Part shown: piece after piece, positions 43,590 to 55,774 of the stretch
Layout: every line of letters starts with the position of its first letter
Position numbering within the stretch: the first letter of the stretch is position 1
Program-made: the position numbers and the translations under genes
Assembly: GCA_009746045.1 (NCBI GenBank)
Contig: RPFO01000076.1
Coordinates: forward strand, 184,001-248,000
Reading direction: 5' to 3'
Source of the DNA: Mesostigma viride
Lineage: Eukaryota > Streptophyta > Mesostigmatophyceae > Mesostigmatales > Mesostigmataceae
DNA: 64,000 bases
Notes under the pieces: generated by a model
What the model was told of the DNA's origin: nothing
What the model saw: only the letters and a program-made list of their open reading frames with translations
Databases searched by the model: none

Positions 43590-44916
43590 TAGGACTGAGT
43601 TCAACTCAGTCCTAAATTTAGGACTGAGATTTGGGGTTTCGTAGAAAATTTGCCCCGATCGGAAGGTTTGTCAAAAAAATTCCCTCAAAATTTATTCAAA
43701 TACTACGTGAAAAGATCTTTCTTGGACATATTTTTGCGATTTTTTTGGATTTGGTATGAGCGGCTAAATGTACGGTCAAAGAACAGGTGGTAAGGGTACT
43801 TTTCCACGTGAAACGTGAGTTCCGGAAATGCACGACCTAGCCATGGCGGCTTGCGCCCATGCATGCAGTTTACGTTTTCCGACGATACAGCTGGCCAAAC
43901 TCAGGAAATAGATTTTATATATCCTAGAGATGATACAAGTCAATTTTCAGCTCGCGGGGATGCGATTTACTAGGTGTCGGCACCGTTCTTGCTGGAAAAA
44001 GCTGCGATCAGGCAGGCCGACGGAATTGATTACTACAACTGCTTTCCGGCGAAATTCGAAGGATTTATAGGTATCTTTCTACCTTTTATCATGCATTGTC
44101 ATAGAATTGACTTAGTGGCAGTATAGATTTGATGATTTCGACCACTCTGTCACGTCATGGTGTGTGTGCCTCAAAGTGCCACTTTTGCGGGCACCGCCTG
44201 GGCCAAGGTAACGCCAGCCATGCAAGGTAAAGCCGGAATATCGTTGTCTCATCATTTCTTGATGTTCTTACATGAGTTTAAGCTTGCGAGGTGTTGCCAG
44301 TTTCGAGTCTTGATGCTCTTTCTTGACCGTTGCCTGCCCCTCTCCAAAACCCCCTTTTTAGATGATGTTGCCAGGCATTTGCCTTGCCCTGGTGTAGTTG
44401 TGCAGGTTTTTAGGCGCTGTATGGGTTTAAACACCTTTATAGATGTTAGTTGTTCTTTTGCTACGTTCATACTGCATAATTGTGTGGCCATGGGCCTCGT
44501 CAAGGGTGCTTTCAAGCTTATATGGGTGAGTGAAAGATCTTGGTGGTAAACCACTGTCATCATGTGCCAGCAAGTATGTTGGCCATGCCATGGCAAGGCA
44601 AAACAGTTTTATCCATGTCCATTCTTGTTAGAGACACTTGAAATATGCTTAACCTGCCCAATACATTGGTGGTTAACACACAAAAAAAAACCTTTCGTGG
44701 GTAGGTATCCAAACCCATTCCCTACGTGCTTGCATAGGCTCTCACACATTATAAGGTATAATATAACTGCAATATGATGATGCAAGCATGTTGTCCTATT
44801 ATGCTGGAAGGGAAATGAGTTGATTGGCATGGTTGGTGGCCACGGTGGTGTGTAGTACGACCGCACTCCCATGCTAGCATTTTGTTACCAAGGCCCAGTC
44901 CTATTTATAGGACTGG
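43590..44916. mobile_element. Diverged TIR-type repeat related to 23533-25239
   Basis: The inside (43800-44880) is homologous in inverse orientation to 23970-25030, for example CATGGCGGCTTGCGCCCA in both. The ends are marked by hairpins AGGACTGAGTTCAACTCAGTCCT (43593-43615) and CAGTCCTATTTATAGGACTG (about 44893-44912). A similar hairpin, CTCAGTCCTATTTTTAGGAC, lies at 62460-62486. No transposase seen. Confidence 0.5.
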
Positions 44917-45002
44917 CAGTGTTTTGCATGTTTCAGGCAGTGCCAGTGGCCGAATTGAGTCCAGTTTTTTGCCACAGTTCAAGAACTCTAATATCTACAT
45001 GC

Positions 45003-45007
45003 CTATG
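45003..45007. repeat. Target-site duplication (left) of Gypsy element B
   Basis: CTATG here and at 62222-62226 directly flank the two LTRs of element B. Confidence 0.9.
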
Positions 45008-45553
45008 TGTTACGCCGCGGGTATCTACCTCCGCCTCTACCTCTAATGGGCCTGATACTACCTATACTGGTCAGGCCTCCTCTACTCAAACCTCTGGCGA
45101 AAGACGAACGTGACGGAGCTGATCTCAATGCATTAACGTAAGTGTTACTATAATACGCCATACAACCATTTACCAAAACCCGTTTACTCCAGGAAAAGAG
45201 GAAGGAAACACAACTACACTGCCGTGACCCAAGCCTATATGTGTTAATTCATTTAACACACGCCGAGTGCACACACAAGGGGTAGAACACGCATAAATGG
45301 CCACCAACGGTCCAACACGCTCGGGCCGACATGGCCCTCGCCTACAGATGCACGCTGGTCCACTACATTCTACCAAAGGATCAGGACCACTAGTAAAGTA
45401 CGCGGCGCGGCGCCCAACGGCACCCAATGTACCACAGTACTGTTACGAAGACAATAATGTCCCGGTAGGAGCCTAAACGTAAACCTAGGGACAACTGAGG
45501 CAAAAGACCTAATTTACGTCCGTAACTACAACGAATTGTTACGCGACGTAACA
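45008..45553 (-). repeat. 3' LTR of Gypsy element B
   Basis: 546 bp, TGTTACG...CGTAACA on the element strand. Copy of 61676-62221. Preceded on the minus strand by the polypurine tract. Confidence 0.95.
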
Positions 45554-45565
45554 CCTCCCCCCCCA
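45554..45565 (-). promoter_or_regulatory. Polypurine tract of element B
   Basis: GGGGGGGGAGG on the minus strand, immediately before the 3' LTR and matching the tract of element A. Confidence 0.8.
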
Positions 45566-45924
45566 CAAAGGTAGGGAGCCCTCTCCCTACGCACTGGGAG
45601 GAAACGAAGGGGTAGGAAAAACCTAATGCACCCAACACACACCAACACAATCGATAGACCATCCCAGATACAAAACACCAATAGTTCACACGGTCTCCAC
45701 CACCACGCCGGGTGGTGTAGGGTTAGCCAGCACCAAGCCTGGTGGGAGGTTCCCCTAACTGCCTGGAACGGAGTCCTGGCCGGGGGGGAACGGCACTGGG
45801 CAGGACACACAGAGTAAACACATCGGCGTCAAGGACCAAGAACGTCAACCAACTGGCCAGAATATGAGGGCGACTCTACATACCGGAGGGACAACACCCT
45901 CAGGTCGGGCCTAAGGCCCTCTAT

Positions 45925-48235
45925 CTAATGGCCATCCGTCTGGTAGGTACCACGGGAGGCCAGCAGGACATCCAGGTAGGCCTGGTAGTGGGCCACATCC
46001 TCGACATTGTCATGCCTATCTACAGTGAGGAAAACATCGGCCCACACACCGTCAGGAAAAAGGCCCAGAAAGGCCCAGTAATACCTATGCTGCGTAAGAA
46101 CGACCTGGCCACGGGCCCAGTCCAGGAAGCCACAGGCAAAGAGGCGAAGGAAAGGCTCTACCGCGATCAAACAGAGGGCCCGCAGGAGGAGACGATGGTA
46201 CCGGATCCGAGGGCGCAAACCCGTCGGGAAAAACAGGTCCACCAAGGGCTCCACGTTGGACGGCCACATCCGGATGTGCCGAACCTCTCGGGAGCGCCAC
46301 CGACGAGCACACTGGCGCAACCCGAATGTCTCCAGGTAGTCGCTGGCCCGAGGAGGAGGGTGGCAACGGGAGTCTAGACCCTGGCCCGGGATGGGTGCCG
46401 GACGACGGGCATCCCACTCGAGGATAGGCTGGAGGACCGTGTTGTACGCAGCACCCTGTACCGCCGGAAACTCTACCGTAAGGGCATCCGAAGCCATAAT
46501 GCTCAGAGGCGGAGGGTAAGCCCACTGGAACCCACCGTAGGTGTCCAAGTCGTTATGGCGCCTAGCCCAGCGATACAGAACGCGCCGGACCAGGATCTCA
46601 CCCTCGAACACCGGATCAGCTAAAATAACCATGTCGAAGGGAGGCCGATCAGTCTCAATGGGTAGGCCACGATCCCGAGGCGCCCGACACACCTGGGAGA
46701 ACCCGTAGGACATGGGGGAGATGGCAAGCTCAGCAGAGGCGCGCGGCAGGTCACACTGTCGGCAGGCGAGTGCGGACATACCATACCCAGGAATGGGCGT
46801 GTCGCGCGACTCCGGCGTCGCATGCACCACAGAAGGGGCCCTGTCCCGATCACCCTGGGACAACTCCCGGAGGGAATCGGCAGCGCGGGTGACGCGAGGA
46901 TCCTGACCGGTGGACCGAACAACCGCGGCCAATGACCGCGAGGCCGAAGGAGCAGGGACCGAAGCAGGGGCCGACGCAGGGGCAGGAGCCGACACCGACG
47001 CAGGGGGCACTGGTAAAACAGGAGGTCGCGCCGGACCCGAAGCCAGAGAGGGCCGTGACGGACCCGCCATCGGCGCAGGCGCGCCGGTCTCCGTTGCCGG
47101 TGCACCCTCAGGCCACATATTGAAGATAGGGCCCGTAGGGACAGGCAGCCCGGCATAAGATTGGTTACCATCCAAGCTCCAGTCGGGAACCGGGATCCTC
47201 TGCGGGGGACCACCCTCCCAAAGCCTGGGATGGTCGCCCGTGTCGCTGAAGAAACCACGAACTGGCTGTGAGGGCGCGGCGGACGGCCCAGAGGGGCGAC
47301 GGCGGGCACAGCCGAAGGGGCTGAAGACTCGCGCCGAGGCGCGGGAACGTTGGCCGCAGGCACGGAGGCAACCGGAGGTGTCGAAGCCACAGCAACCGAA
47401 GGGGTAGGGGGCGCCGGCGAAACCACAGGTGCCGAAGCAACCAAAGGGGTAGGGGGCGCGGACACCACAGACACCCCACCTGGCGTGGCCGGAGTCTGCG
47501 CTTGGGCCGCCAGGAAGGCCCCGAACGCCGTGGTCAGGGACTGGATCTGAGCCTGCATAGCCGAGACCGTCGCCGAAAGAGGATCAGGCAAACCCGAAGG
47601 GGTAGGCTCTACTGCAACATCCCGGGTCGACCGAGGGGACGACGGGACCGGAGAGGAGGAACAGACGCCGAGGAGGCGGACGCAGCGCTCGAGGCAGAAT
47701 AGTCTGGCGTATAATGTACCTCGGCTGGGGCGCCCGAAGGGGCAGGACCACTAACCGCTAGTTCCGCCGACTGATCAGCTATCTCCATGAATTCTACGGC
47801 CCGTAAAAGGTCACAGGGGTTCTCATCTACCTCAGCATCGCCCTCAGCCGGAAGCCAAGGGAACACCTCCCGTAGGCAGGTACGGCCCACAGGGGTAGAG
47901 AGGTAGGAGAACACACGGCAGCACCGGAGAACCGCATCTATCTGTCCCAGGGCGGGACAGCTGGAACCACACCCCAACAAACAGTGTCCGGCATCGTCGA
48001 ACCCGTGCAGGACAAGCTGGTGCGGCTCATCAGGGGAAGGACCATACCACGTGACTCCGAAGAGGGCCGCCCTGACTAAGCCCGCATGTTGGGCCTGAAG
48101 GGCCGGCTGCGCAACGCCACCCGGGTAACTTGATCGCGACACCCAGCGGCCCGGAAGGGCCTCGAAATACAGCTCAGGGTCCGGTAGGGGCGGGGACGGC
48201 AGCGAACTCTCAGCCGGAGGGGTAGGCTCTGACAT
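45925..48235 (-). pseudogene. Element B ORF4 (frameshifted)
   Basis: Homologue of A ORF4. It starts MSEPTPPAESSLPSPPLP at 48235, with the His/Cys-containing N-terminal domain intact to about 47650. A frameshift there is followed by a linker segment (PDPLSATVSAMQAQIQSL, to about 47290). A second shift follows, then the complete C-terminal domain (SYAGLPVPTGPIFNMWPEG to YQTDGH* at 45925). The linker differs most from A, while N- and C-terminal domains are nearly identical. This suggests constraint on the two ends before the copy broke. The stop codon and start position agree with A. Confidence 0.75.
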
Positions 48236-48313
48236 GACGGCTGCGGAGGGGGGGGGACAACCAACTGCACCCGTCGACAGCAGGCATAATATAAGAGAGG
48301 AGAAGGTCTACTG

Positions 48314-50519
48314 CTAAAGCTTGTGCAGGGTTTTATATTCCTGCAGCAAGCGACTACACCCATCTAGCTCGCTTTCCGTATACCAGACCTTATCTACTTC
48401 ACTGCGAGCATACATCCACTTCACTTTGTACTGACGCTGGGTACCGCGGCCCTTTTTGACATCTCTATGGGCCACGATGCTTTCTACTTCGTCTTCTACT
48501 TCCCCAGTGTCAGGGTTATGCTCTAAAGGGGCAGGCGCTAGCTCTCTACCAGCGAACGTGCTTTGGTGATAAAGCTTCAGCTGGCTCCTATGGAAGGTGT
48601 TTGAATGTGTCTGCCAAGAGGTAGGGATATCGACTTTATATAAGAAATTTCCTACTCTAGACAACACATGGAAGGGTCCTAAGAAGGCGGGCCTAAGCTT
48701 CACTTTAAGTTCTGCTTCAAACTTATGAGCAAAACGGCCAACACGGGGGCCTTCTACTAATACTAGATCTCCTATTTCTATCTCAGGTGCTCTTCTATCT
48801 AAGGAGGCACGCAACCTAGCAAGGTACTTAGACTGAGCTTTTTGGTACCCTGCGATCGCGTGGTCATGAGCAGTTTTCATTCTATCTAGTAAGGACTGTA
48901 CACCTTCTACCGTATCTCGGGACACATCATCCTTGTCCCGTAGAGGACTAGCTAAGAGAGAGGTAGGAGTAAGAGGCTGTCTACCAGTATCTAAGAAGAA
49001 GGGCGTATATCCATGCGCAGCTTGGGGACAATTGTTGAGGGAGAACTCTACCAAACATAAATAATCCTCCCAATCACTACCCGAGCCATTAACATAGTGT
49101 CTAAGCGCTTCTTCTACTACCCTATTAAGACGCTCCACTAAATGAGAGGAGGAGGAGTGATAGGCAGTACCGTAGGTAACCTTGGTACCGATGGCAGCGA
49201 AAAACTGCTGCCAAAAATCTGAGGTAAATAACTTATCCTTATCACTAATAAACTGCCTACTCAAACCATGATATCTGTATACATTATTGAGGTATAGGCG
49301 TGCGCAATCACGTGCTGTGAGTTCTAAAGGACACGGCACAAGATGGCACATACGCGTAAAACGATCTATGAACACAAGGATTTGGGCATTGCCTCTATCA
49401 TTCTTTCTAAAAGGTCCTACAAAATCCATCATGATAGAATCCCACGGCATGATGGGGTCAGGCAAGGTCCTAGGTTCTGCTATCTGTCCTACGTTATTGG
49501 GTTTCATCTCCTGGCAAGATTGACAAGTTCTAACATACTCATCTACATCCTTATAAAGGGAAGGCCAGTAATAAGAGCGGGCTACTAAGTCCCGTACCCA
49601 TTTACCACCCTGATGAGCAGCTAAGTCATGCAACTCAAAGAGCAAGGAGGAGCGACAGATAGGAGGGACATACAGGCGCCATTGAGGGGGAGAATCTGCT
49701 ACCTGCACATATAAAAACCCACCTACAAATTTACAAGGATGCTTGCCTAATTGTTGGGGATGTGCAGCAATGGCAGCTAATGCTTCCGGCTCAGTGGCCG
49801 TAAATCTACTAATAAGGCGTTCAAGATCAGAGGTAGGCATCGCTACAGAGGTATCCAGAACAGGTTTAAAGAGATCTCCTACCGCCTTGCCAAAGAGAAG
49901 GGGAGGTCCTAGAGGGACTACGTTTTCATAAGACTTTCCTGACCTAGTCGCTATATGGCTAAGCGGTATAGAAATTTTATTTTTCCCCTCCCCCCCCACC
50001 GAGGCCACGGGAAGGGCCTCACACGGGAGAGAGAGTCCTACGTGAGAAAGGAGATCAGGCATGCGAACAGCTGTATGAAAGAGGTAGGCGTAGGATTCAT
50101 CATCAGGTAGTTCACCATAAGGGGTTACACCCATAGTAGTAGGAACTAGAGTAGTATTGAGAACATCAAGGTCCTCGAAAAAGGACTAGTCTGCACGACG
50201 AGATCGAGAGTGCATCTGGTACTATGTTATCTACACCCTTGACATACTGAAGTTTAAAAGGGGAAAACTGTGCTAAAAATTCCATCCAGCGCGCTTGCCG
50301 AGGGGTAAGGTTGGGTTGGGAGAGAAGATGGGTAAGGGGACGGTGATCCGTTTGGATAACTACTCTATAAGGATCTAGTTCACAGGGTTCATTCAAGCAG
50401 ACATCAAATTGAGCACCTTTAAGAAAGTGCTGCCACGCGTGGCAACAATACACCACAGCTAAGAGTTCCTGCTGGTGTACGGGATAGTTACGCTCCGCAG
50501 GGAGCATTGTCCTAGAGAT
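48314..50519 (-). pseudogene. Element B RNase H C-terminus, integrase and chromodomain
   Basis: Minus strand. RNase H end: LPAERNYPVHQQELLAVVY and TDHRPLTHLLSQPNLTP, cut at 50519 by the PAT-like element and frameshifted by a 4-base insertion near 50205. From 50134 to 48314 the frame is intact and shows the HHCC zinc finger, the DDE core (MMDFVGPF, FISDKDKLF, LVERLNRVVEEA) and the chromodomain-like tail ending LLQEYKTLHKL. This intact stretch proves that the stop in A at 13541-13543 is a one-base deletion (VVPLGPPLLFG here). Confidence 0.9.
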
Positions 50520-50898
50520 TCGGGGTTCTCTGAACATAGTTTCTTTATAGTGATACGGAAGGGGAGCCGCTGATGCTAGGTGAAATAGAGCTGGGTGATG
50601 TGATCGTAATAAGGTTGATTAGGCTTCTAGTGTACGAGTATTACGGAAGATATGGCCTAATTGTTGCGGCCCATACCTTGACGGTGTGCTGAGTACCTTG
50701 ACGACGGATTTTTGCGTCTAGGTTCTCCTAGCAGATCTGTGATTGCGGACGGGTTTGCAACAGGCAATATCTGAAGTAAAACTTGACGGCTAAAACTGTT
50801 TAGAGGCCGTTGCCGGATCTGGCCGTTGGTAGAGAGCCGTTGGCCTTGAAACACGATAAAAGCTTGCTCACCTAGCTCATGGCGGTCTCTTTTGTTTT
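50520..50898 (+). repeat. Split direct repeat A1 of the PAT-like element
   Basis: 379 bp, repeated as A2 at 55363-55741. Probably carries the promoter, as it precedes the gag-like ORF. Confidence 0.95.
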
Positions 50899-50969
50899 AA
50901 CGAAGGCGGCGACAGGGGTCAGGGGCAGCGTAGCTGACGCCCAGAATTCCTTTCTGCAAAGCGGCTGGG

Positions 50970-52028
50970 ATGCCGAAGCCCGGGCGGAAGCCAGGTTCGA
51001 CAGGTGCTGGGAAGCAATTACCGAAAGCTAATCCCGAGGTGCCGACAGCTACTAAACAGACGGGAAAGGGCCGACTAGGCTGGCCGACGCAGAAGAAAAG
51101 GCTCCATCAGGAGCTCTCCACTTGCTCGGGCCTGCCTGAAGTGTGCGCTGCCTTTGAGGCGGTCCTCGGGACCGACTGGGTAACTACTGTCAGCCGGTGG
51201 TCTGCGGCCCAGCTGGAGTCCGTCGTTGGACTGCTGGTCGACCACGTGGACGGGCCTGAAATTCTGGCAGCAGCGGACCCAAACGAAGCGCTAGTGGCAG
51301 CCCTCCAAAGCGCCCGGGACTTGGCGGACTCGGACGAAGAGGAGATGCAGCCACCACGCCGGCCCACGAAAGGGGCGAAAAAGGGGACGAAAAAAGTCGG
51401 AAGCCCAGCCCCGAGCAAGGGAAAGGCCGCGGGGGATGTGAGGGAGCAGCTCTTGGAGCTGGCGGCTATTATTGGCAAGCAGGGGCAGGCGGGCAAAGAA
51501 GAGGAGGAGGAGGAGGAGTCCGAGGAAGAGGATTTCCTGACGAAATTGAAGGATGCGCTGGCCGGGGCAGATGGGGCTTCCAGGAAGCCGAAAAAGACCA
51601 AAGGGGTGACGCTGCCCACTCGAGCACAAGTGGTGAATTGGAGGGTGCAAGAGAGAGTGCTCCCCGAGGTGCTCGAGGATGCCAACGACAATGGAGGGGG
51701 GATAAAGAGTTGGATCATGGCTACTCGCCAAGGGGGGTGGAGGAACCAGGAAAGCAGGAAGGTGGTCATGAACATCGCCCTGGCCATGGACACACTCTTC
51801 AAGGAGTTGGGGCCGGCAGCCGGGGAGTTGGCTGGGGTAGAGTATCTCATGAGGGTGGTGGCAGCCATGCTCCTAGTGGAGAGCCAGGGGTCAGGAGGGT
51901 GGAAGGTGGCTGGCCACCTCCTTGCTCTCAAGGAAGATGCCTCCTTGGTGAGCAACCCGGCCATGAAGATGGCCCTGCAAAGCGCCACGATGATGGAGAA
52001 GCTGGGCAAGGCCCAGCAAACCAAGTAA
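50970..52028 (+). CDS. PAT-like element Gag-like protein
   Basis: 352 residues, starting MPKPGRKPGSTGAGKQLPKA. A basic N-terminus (about 1-50) is followed by a region with conserved-looking helices (VCAAFEAVLGTDWVTTVSRW). Next comes a charged lysine/glutamate linker with EEEEEESEEEDF near residue 185. A C-terminal helical domain follows (VLEDANDNGGGIKSWIMATR, AMDTLFKELGPAAGEL, MRVVAAMLLVESQG). No zinc knuckle. Position before RT and general composition fit the first ORF of DIRS/PAT elements; the assignment is by position, not by motif. 47 bases separate it from the RT ORF. Confidence 0.7.
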   Translation: MPKPGRKPGSTGAGKQLPKANPEVPTATKQTGKGRLGWPTQKKRLHQELSTCSGLPEVCAAFEAVLGTDWVTTVSRWSAAQLESVVGLLVDHVDGPEILAAADPNEALVAALQSARDLADSDEEEMQPPRRPTKGAKKGTKKVGSPAPSKGKAAGDVREQLLELAAIIGKQGQAGKEEEEEEESEEEDFLTKLKDALAGADGASRKPKKTKGVTLPTRAQVVNWRVQERVLPEVLEDANDNGGGIKSWIMATRQGGWRNQESRKVVMNIALAMDTLFKELGPAAGELAGVEYLMRVVAAMLLVESQGSGGWKVAGHLLALKEDASLVSNPAMKMALQSATMMEKLGKAQQTK

Positions 52029-52075
52029 ACACCGAAAGGGTAAACCGCTCCCCCTTCCCACTGCCTCTTCCTACA

Positions 52076-55000
52076 ATGCCTCTAAGCACTACGTGGGGGA
52101 GAGTGAGGTCAGCACGCAGACGCCAGCGTGCAACTCGCCGCCGCCGGACCTTCACTCTACAACACAAGGTGATTACGTGGTTGAATTGGCTATGGCACGG
52201 GGGGGCAGACCCTCCGCCTAAATCTGGAGGCGCGTGCTCCAGAGGAACGGCGGAGGCCCTGAAAAGGGTCAAGAAGCACTGCGAGTGGTACAGTCGCCGC
52301 GTAACCGGCGTTGCGACAGGCCCCGCAGAAGGAAGTGATCTAATCTATGGGAAATGTAATAAGTATGAACAACTTGTGGCGGAGCGGGTGAGTCTGCCGA
52401 AGCGCGAGGTGGCAGGAAAGGCGAAGCTGCTGGATTTGCTGGCGCTACGACCTAGTTGGCGAGAGGTGTACGCGAGCGAAGCCAACTGCATCAAGCCGGA
52501 GGTGGCTGCCAGTGCGAGGTATTGGAATGTACCTGCCCCCAGCCGAGGGTGCACCATGGCGGAGTGGGGCAAGTTGATGGGGAGGGCAGCGGACGTGGGG
52601 ATGGTGGAGTTCCGAGAGACGCGGCCAAAGTGGGTAGACGGATGTTTTGGGGTGGCCAAAGGAGTGGGGGAGTTAAGGCTCATTGTGAATAAGAAGTTGG
52701 GGAACGCACTGTGGGTGGACCCCCCTAAGACGGTGTTACCCCACCTGGGCATATACTCGGAGGTCTATATCAAGGGTCGGTGCTACACGGCCAAGAGCGA
52801 TCTGGTCTCGTATTACTATACCATCCAAGTGCCGGAGTGGTGGTGGGATTATCAAGGGCTACCTGATGTGTGGTCCACCGATGTCGGGCTGCCGGGGCGG
52901 CGGAGGAGGGTGTGGCCAGTGCTGAAAGTGCTGGCCATGGGGCACTCCCACGCTGTAGCGCTAGGGGAAGCCATCCATGAGATGGTCCTCTATGCCACGG
53001 GCGCTTTGGATCCTAGACGGCAGGTGAACCGCCTCACAAGTGTAGGGGAGCTGACCGTGCTTCGGAATGCATGGGGTAACCCAACCGCCCTAGCCATCGA
53101 GTACAAGGAGGAGAGCACGAGGGAGATGCAAATCGACCTTGAGGACCCCCCTGCCCCTATGGTATCCATCACTATTGATGACCTGGTGGTCAGCAATGGG
53201 CGCACGTGCGAGGCGGTGAATCGCTTAATCGCGAGTGCTATTGAAGACGGGTACGCGCCTAACAACCTTGTGCCCTCCAAGGACAAGACGATCATGGCTA
53301 GCCCGGAGGGGGAGGACGAGCTAGAAGCTCTGGGTGTTGTTCACCGGCGGGATGGGGTGTTGGAGCCGACAGCTAAGCAGCTCACCCTTGTGGTTGCGCA
53401 CACTCGTGTACTCCTCGAGAGGGGACGCGCTACCGCTGAGGCGCTGGCGGCCGTCGTGGGCCGGTGGGTGTGGCTGCAGATGCTCAGCCGCACTTGCTTG
53501 TCCATATGGCAGCAGAGTTTTAAGTTCATCAACCTCAAGGGGTGGGGCCAGCGAACGCGACCTTTGTGGCAAGGTGTGCGCGATGAGCTCGAGTGTGCCA
53601 TGGCGTTGGCCCCCATGCTCCGTGTGGACCGGGGGGCTGCCCTGGCTCCGGTGGTGGTGGCCTCGGATGCGTCTAGTTTTGGGCAGGGGGTTGTCTACGC
53701 TGAGATGGCCCCAGCTGAGGTGACGGAATTAGCTCGGGCCCGGGAGGTGCGGGGTTACCCAACCCTCCTCACCCCAGGTGAGGCCATGTATGCCGGGCCT
53801 AGACCCTTGACCAAGGCCGCGGAAAAAGCCATCATCCACGGGCGATGGCGCGTCGGGATCAAGAGTCGCTGGCGCGATTCGACCATGCACATCAACGAGA
53901 AGGAAGTGCGGGCCGCTGTGAAGGGGGTGGAGCGCTCGGCCCGGAACCTCGGAACATGGGGTAAGCGGGTGGTGAGGTTAGTGGACTCCACTGCCGCTTT
54001 GGGCTGCTTGGCTAAAGGGCGTTCCTCTTCTTACCGGTTAAACAAGCAATGCCGCCGGTTGTGCGCTCTTACGTTGGTCACCGGCAGCCGCTCACAATGG
54101 GTCTGGACGCCAAGTGAGCTTCAGCCTGCGGATGGGCCTTCGCGGGGGCTTTCCATGGCTGCCTCGGTGGCCGGGTGGGTCCGCGATTTGACTCGCGAGG
54201 GTGTTCATCCCAATCCCGGGCCTCGGCTTGGCGCTAGCTACTTGACCCTTCTTGAGGGCAAGGTGAAGCCGGCTACTTTGATGGTTTACCATCGGGGTCT
54301 TAGGTCCTTTTTCGCATGGTGGGCGAGCCGGCGGGGTCGGGTTGGCAGCTTGTTGCGCGGCTTGACGATAGAGGAATACTATTGCGAGTATGTCGCTTGG
54401 GCGCACTCACGGTGTTACAGCCGCCAGTTGTGTGTCAATGCGCTTATGGGCCTGAATTTGTACTTCCCCCGGGAGGTGCGGGATTGGGCCTTGGCACGAA
54501 GTGTTTTGGCTGGCTGGCGCACGTTGGCACCCCCTCGTGCCCCCCCCCCATTCCATGGGAGGCTGCGTTTGCGCTTGCTTGTACTATGGTGCTCCAGCGG
54601 CAGCCTCGTGCGGCTATGATGGTCATCGTTATTTTCCAACAATACCTGCGGGTATCGGAGGCGCTCAACCTGTTGGTCGGCCATGTGCGCTTGCAGCCTG
54701 ATGTTCGGTTGCGGGGTTCGCAGCGGGGCGCCTTGTTGTTGATGTCAGCTAAGACGGCTAAGGGGGAGGTGCAGTCTGTGGTGATCGAGGATGTCATGAC
54801 TGAGACCCTCTTGCGGGCTTGTATGCGTGGCAAGGCGGCCTGGGAGCGGGTGTTCCCTTACGATTATGCCCAGTTCAGCCGGGTTTGGCATCAGGCCACG
54901 CAAGCTTTGGGGGTCGACACGGTGTTTACCATTCACGGGCTGCGGCATGGGGGGGCTACCTATGATTTTTTGCGGCAGCGCAGCATGGCTGATATTCAGC

Positions 55001-55152
55001 ATCGGGGTCGCTGGCGCAGCAGCAAAACTGTCGCCCACTATGTGGGATTGCACCGGAGCTTGGCCCTCACCCTTCCTGACGCCCTGGTTCGGGCTATCGC
55101 CGCCTGCCCCCCGCGCATTTGGCGGAGCGTCTTTTCTCTGCCTTCCTCTTAA
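52076..55152 (+). CDS. PAT-like element RT, RNase H and tyrosine recombinase (one frameshift)
   Basis: Start chosen at MPLSTTWGRVRSARRR, the first ATG after the gag-like stop. RT: GELRLIVNKKLGNALWVDPP; motif A KSDLVSYYYTIQVP near 52795; motif B MGHSHAVALGE near 52935; motif C TIDDLVVSN near 53170 (IDD in place of YxDD). RNase H: VVASDASSFGQGVVY near 53650, NEKEVRAAV, RLVDSTAALGCLA, PADGPSRG near 54130. A GVHPNPGP motif near 54200-54223 separates RNase H from the recombinase. Tyrosine recombinase: R in YLRVSEALNL near 54650, HxxR in HGLRHGGA near 54935, W in GRWRSS, nucleophile Y in AHYVG near 55040. A C10 run at 54540-54549 breaks the frame in the recombinase N-terminus; one base change would join it. 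Confidence 0.9.
54540..54549 (+). other. C-homopolymer frameshift in the recombinase
   Basis: Before the run the frame reads WRTLAPPRAPP. After it the conserved recombinase continues (IPWEAAFALACTMVLQ) in another frame. Probably a sequencing undercall or overcall in the run, or else a natural shift separating RT-RNase H from recombinase. Confidence 0.7.
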
Positions 55153-55228
55153 GTTCCCTTCATTCTTGTCTTATGCGTCCACCGGTTTTTGTTTTGCCCC
55201 TGGCTTGGGTCGCCAGGGAGGGATGTAA

Positions 55229-55362
55229 GGGTAAGGCTAGCCTTTTTGGACATAAAGTGTTCCCATGGGTAAGGATGGCCAGTTGAGGGCCACTTCCCGA
55301 TGTGCTCTACTTATTGTTTTAATAAAGAGTCTGGTTACCCTGGAGTTCCACGGTTAATAGAA
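55229..55362 (+). repeat. Split direct repeat B1 of the PAT-like element
   Basis: 134 bp, repeated as B2 at 55775-55908. Contains TTTTAATAAAGAG, a possible polyadenylation signal. Confidence 0.95.
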
Positions 55363-55741
55363 TCGGGGTTCTCTGAACATAGTTTCTTTATAGTGATACG
55401 GAAGGGGAGCCGCTGATGCTAGGTGAAATAGAGCTGGGTGATGTGATCGTAATAAGGTTGATTAGGCTTCTAGTGTACGAGTATTACGGAAGATATGGCC
55501 TAATTGTTGCGGCCCATACCTTGACGGTGTGCTGAGTACCTTGACGACGGATTTTTGCGTCTAGGTTCTCCTAGCAGATCTGTGATTGCGGACGGGTTTG
55601 CAACAGGCAATATCTGAAGTAAAACTTGACGGCTAAAACTGTTTAGAGGCCGTTGCCGGATCTGGCCGTTGGTAGAGAGCCGTTGGCCTTGAAACACGAT
55701 AAAAGCTTGCTCACCTAGCTCATGGCGGTCTCTTTTGTTTT
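55363..55741 (+). repeat. Split direct repeat A2 of the PAT-like element
   Basis: Second copy of A1, directly joined to B1. Confidence 0.95.
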
Positions 55742-55774
55742 CCCACCCGCCCTCCCTGTGTGTTGCCTGTTTGG

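Noticed and set aside
51107..52024. 305-residue minus ORF over the PAT-like gag
   Set aside because: Antisense of the gag-like frame, serine-rich from lysine/glutamate codons read backwards; no motif.
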